Assembly (NCBI RefSeq): GCF_000004075.3
Contig: NC_026658.2
Location: forward strand, 14,372,075-14,436,074
DNA length: 64,000 bases
Direction of reading: 5' to 3'
Origin: Cucumis sativus
Taxonomy: Eukaryota > Streptophyta > Magnoliopsida > Cucurbitales > Cucurbitaceae
The position numbers and the translations under genes were made by a program. Position 1 is the first letter of the stretch; every line of letters begins with the position of its first letter. Shown piece by piece: positions 60,723 through 64,000 of this stretch. The notes below the pieces were generated by a model. It ran no database searches, was not told the origin of the DNA, and saw only the letters and a list, made by a program, of their open reading frames with translations.

Positions 60723-62600
60723 CTAGTCGTGACGCGATTTGATGACTTTGACTCTATAATATTTCTTGAAGATCTAACCATTGTTGTGAGCAAATTAATG
60801 GGGAATATAAGTTGAATTAGAAGTTGGTTTATATTGTGCAATCACAAACTAATTTGTACTTGATGAATCTTCAACAATTTCTCAAATCACAAAATGTTCT
60901 AATCTAGAGTTGTTTTATGTTCAAATTCAAACTTGCTCATGGGTTTAATTGATTTTAAATTAATTTGGTTATTTGAGGAAGTGCAAGAACAAATTTAATG
61001 TGATTTCAAACCTGCCTTTTACATAATAAAAAGTGGTCAAATATTGCATAATTAAAATCAGCATCTAATACTAAACCTTTTAATTTTCTTTTCCAATTAA
61101 TTAGTTTTTCTCTTTCCAAATGAGGTAGAAAAAATAATAATATTATTTGTCTCGAACTTAAAATCAAGAAATCTAAACATTAAAATGCAACATATATATT
61201 TCCTAGTAAAATTTTGACATAAGATATTCCATATGTATAATTAGCATCTAATAAGAGTATTATAAGCAATATAACATACATATATTATCGATCTCCATGC
61301 TTAATATCTTAAAAGACCAACTGTCTTTCTATCAACACTTCATATGTCTTTATAACTGTTATTCATGTGTCATGTTGTCAAGTTGCATATAAATAGTAAC
61401 ATTTTGTGAGTTTTTGATAAAAAAAAAAAAAAAGGAGAAATCCCTATTTGATGAGTTCAACTTTATTACGGTTTTAATTTCGTTGTTTCTTTGTTAACTG
61501 TGGTCTTGTAATGCCTCGTTTTTACTCCTCAATTGTTACAATCAGGATAATATATTTTGTGTTTTGTAATGCAGTATGCATGATAGTGATTGTGATGTAG
61601 GCGTGAAAAACAAAAAAGTTTCCCCACATTCACTTGTGAAAGGTGAAATAGATAATAATTGGAAGGTAGCATGGGGTCTCCCTTTATGAGTTATTGATTT
61701 TGTTGGGTATTAGTTTGTGTATATTGAGCAAAAGCCAAAAAACCTAAAAAGTTAATCTAGAGAGTAAGCTACCTAAACATATGTCCAAATCCCAATCTTC
61801 ATATTTTTCCATTCACATTTTTGTTTTTTAATAATAATAATAATGAAGTACATAATTTAACTGAGAATATTAAAAGGGTTAAATAAATTAATACATTTAT
61901 TTAGTATATGTGTGTTGATAGATGGATGAGTATCTAGAAATGAAATGAAATGACTACAAAACAAACAATGATGATGATGAAATGGTATAATGGAAATTTT
62001 GAATGAGTGGATTTTGGCCATGAAAATCTCTATGATTCTCAAACACGAACCATCCTCATCATTCATGACCCTGTGAAGAAAAGGGAAATCCCTCAAAAAT
62101 AGGGAAAAGAAAGAAGGTGGAATTATTGTACTATGAAGTCTCATGAATTGTATCAATTTGGACCCCAAAAGCTCTTTAAACCTTCTTTCACATTCCAAAC
62201 CCCATGTCTTTCCATCTTCTATAATTGCTGCCTGATTTTGACACCCCAATTAGTGAGAATTCATTTAATTACAACCATCAATTTTTAATATTCAATTTCA
62301 TAAACTTAAAATCTTTCAAGTTGATTTTTATAATTTATGCCAAGAATTTAGAATTCAGAAATTTAATCCACCATAAAAGAAAACTTAATTTATTACTGTT
62401 ACTTATCATTTTACATTTTTCAAATTAGAAAGAAAGAAAAGAGAGGAAACAGGTTGGCATTACCATTACCAATTTGGCCGCTTGGACGTCTAATTTTGTT
62501 TGAACGAAAATTAAATAAAATAAGAAACAAAAAAAAAAAAAAAGGAAGGAAATTCCACTTAAATCCCTACATCTCCCTGACAGTCCCAATCAGCAAACGA
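60723..62600. other. Intergenic region between SLOW GREEN 1 and the RPGE-like gene
   Basis: AT-rich with poly-A runs near 61420 and 62528. The minus-strand frame 61857-62249 (130 codons) shows no family motif and biased composition, so I do not call it. The right end contains ACGTG motifs listed separately. Confidence 0.5.
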
Positions 62601-62636
62601 CAGCGATACACATATTTAAAAAGTTGAGAGCACGAT

Positions 62637-62665
62637 GCCACGTGTAGCCAGGTGTCCCCACGTGT
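62637..62665. promoter_or_regulatory. Two CCACGTGT G-box motifs beyond the 3' end of the RPGE-like gene
   Basis: CCACGTGT occurs at 62638-62645 and 62658-62665, with an ATATTTAAA motif shortly before (about 62612). They could serve an unannotated promoter or a distal element; no plus-strand gene is visible after them. Confidence 0.4.
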
Positions 62666-62874
62666 CAGCCATAGTATCCCAAAATATCTTCACACTCCCT
62701 CAACTACTCCACCCCTACGCCGCCGTTCCCGCTGTTCCATTCCACCCTACACTACCATCCCTAAAAACGACGTCCTACATCCCATCGCCGCCCTCACTAC
62801 ATTTCTTTTCTTTTCTTTTCTTTTCTTTATTTTACTTTATTAATTCATTGATTCATTCCCACCCCAGCCTATAC

Positions 62875-63356
62875 CTACCCGCTCAGAGACGACGTCGTAT
62901 CCCTCGAACCCAGCAAATTGAAATCCGTCGTCTCCGACGAGCTCCCCTTCTTGGTAGTAACGTCACGTCGCTTCTTCTTATACGCTTCGAAGAATTCCTT
63001 GTTCTCCTTCTCCAATTCATTCCACACTAAGGAAATAAGTAATTGATTTTAGTTATAAAAGAAAATAAAAGAGAATTGGGAGGAGTCCGTGCATGTCACG
63101 TGAGGAGAGAAACGAACCGGTGGAAGTGATGACCGGTTCGATGTTTGCATGTTTGGAGAGAGCTTCCAAGCACTCTTCTTTAGTCATGTTGAAAATTATA
63201 CACTTTTCGATCAGGTGGTGCACCTACACACCGTAACAATCATACGCCCGTTCGTTATATAAATCGATTAATAAAAATTATAAAAAAAAAAAAGAAGAAG
63301 AAATAAGAAAAAGAAAATACCATGTGGATGTATGAAGCGGAGGGGTCATCGTCCAT
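62875..63356 (-). CDS. RPGE-like small protein (plant protein 1589, TIGR01589), 3 exons
   Basis: Exons 63356-63321, 63223-63118 and 63026-62875 join in phase to 97 residues; this is too fragmented to appear as one frame. The domain covers most of the protein: SASYIHMVHHLIEKCIIFNM (about 6-25), TKEECLEALSKHANIEPVIT (26-45), then STVWNELEKENKEFFEAY. The lysine-rich stretch KKKRRD (about 65-70) could act as a nuclear signal. The tail is Ser/Thr-rich. From memory, Arabidopsis members (RPGE1/2, e.g. At5g02580 and At3g55240) are induced by PIFs in shade and reduce photosynthetic gene expression by blocking GLK1 DNA binding. The G-box-rich promoter here is consistent with that. Confidence 0.88.
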
Positions 63357-63464
63357 GGTGGTGGAAATGATTTCTGTTTGGATGGAGAGAAAACGAGAGA
63401 AAGTGAAGGGAAGAAAAGTGAGAGAAAATATTGTGGGGGTGGGAAAATGGAGAGGGGATTACGT

Positions 63465-63484
63465 ATTTATATATATATATATAA
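63465..63484 (-). promoter_or_regulatory. TATA element of the RPGE-like gene
   Basis: An uninterrupted TA run ending TATAAAT on the minus strand lies about 110-130 bases before the start codon. Confidence 0.5.
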
Positions 63485-63562
63485 TAACATCAAGTGGTGG
63501 ATTTGATGGGAAATAATATAATTTAATCGAATTTTGTAATTAAAAAAAGGGTAAAAAGAGAG

Positions 63563-63703
63563 GCGACGTCATTGGCTGTAGGGCCCAGTGCCCACGTGGG
63601 AGGAACGCGAGGATTGGTGGAGAGACGATTAGAAGAGATTAAAATCTCGCATTGTGTTTGTCGCTTACGTGGCTACAGTGTTCAACCTCCACGTGACACG
63701 TGG
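63563..63703 (-). promoter_or_regulatory. G-box/ABRE cluster upstream of the RPGE-like gene
   Basis: Within 141 bases: GACGTC (63565-63570), the 10-base palindrome CCCACGTGGG (63591-63600), TACGTGGC (63666-63673), and CCACGTGACACGTGG (63689-63703), which holds two CACGTG boxes one base apart. CACGTG is bound by PIF/bHLH and bZIP factors, and ACGTGGC is an ABRE. The cluster lies 210-350 bases before the start codon on the minus strand. Confidence 0.7.
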
Positions 63704-64000
63704 GCCGTGGATTTGCGATGCCGTTCAGACTGCCACCTCTGTCAACGGTCCAATCCGACGATCATCTGCCGTTCTTTCCACATCGGATTACAAATTCTTA
63801 TATTATTGCGTTTCTTTAATATAATTTATAATCGAGGATCCCTTTAATTTAATAAGAGATTATCCATTATCTATTTTTTTAATATTAATTTTGAAATATC
63901 AAATTAATATATACACTAAATAACTTTTTATTTTAATTAAATCTGGGTTATAATGTATTGGTTCTGTTCAAGTTGTAAGCATTGTTTGTAATTATTTTTC
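63704..64000. other. AT-rich end of the window
   Basis: No gene, repeat or element is visible beyond the G-box cluster. Confidence 0.4.

Noticed and set aside
61857-62249. 130-codon minus-strand frame
   Set aside because: Composition is biased (His, Phe, Ile), it runs through simple ATG/ATC repeats, and I see no domain.

Overview
This is nuclear DNA of a flowering plant. It is AT-rich, the genes have GT-AG introns, the gene families are plant-specific (MAKR, NaKR, ITN1-type ankyrin proteins, EXO70H, TRM, SLOW GREEN 1, TIGR01589), and small plant retroelements are present. A tRNA-derived SINE resembles one I remember from cucurbits, so Cucurbitaceae (Cucumis-like) is my best guess. That guess is memory-based. 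I see no prokaryotic, organellar or viral gene set.

Layout, left to right. (1) 792-12233, +: the 3' ten exons of a coiled-coil protein gene whose 5' end lies outside the window. Its 7-kb intron holds LINE pieces, a truncated Ty3/gypsy element with one LTR, a complete SMART mini-LTR element and a SINE with perfect target duplications. (2) 18156-19310, +: an intronless MAKR (membrane-associated kinase regulator). (3) 25725-29480, -: an ITN1-type ankyrin/PGG membrane protein in four exons, the first encoding only seven codons. (4) 32484-35409, +: a five-exon PL1 pectate-lyase-like protein with no signal peptide. (5) 36936-38684, -: an intronless EXO70, H clade. (6) 41013-41086, +: tRNA-Val(AAC). 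(7) 44191-46752, +: a NaKR-type HMA metal-binding protein in four exons. (8) 48769-52128, -: a TRM/LONGIFOLIA-type DUF4378 protein in four coding exons with a probable 5'-UTR intron. (9) 58012-58757: a hAT-type MITE with 8-bp target duplications. (10) 59545-60582, -: the chloroplast TPR protein SLOW GREEN 1. (11) 62875-63356, -: a 97-aa 'plant protein 1589' (RPGE-like) in three exons behind a G-box-rich promoter.

The genes do not form an operon-like system; each is an ordinary plant locus. The neighbourhood does recall Arabidopsis blocks: pectate lyase next to EXO70H1 (At3g55140/At3g55150), MAKR4 next to EXO70H2 (At2g39370/At2g39380), and protein 1589 near NaKR1 (At5g02580/At5g02600). It therefore looks like an ancestral block kept in one piece here. 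I found no convincing new biological system. The most useful observations are the defined mobile elements, the hidden first exon of the ITN1 gene, an overlapping uORF in the TRM gene, the paired G-boxes of the RPGE-like gene and the cytoplasmic-looking pectate lyase.
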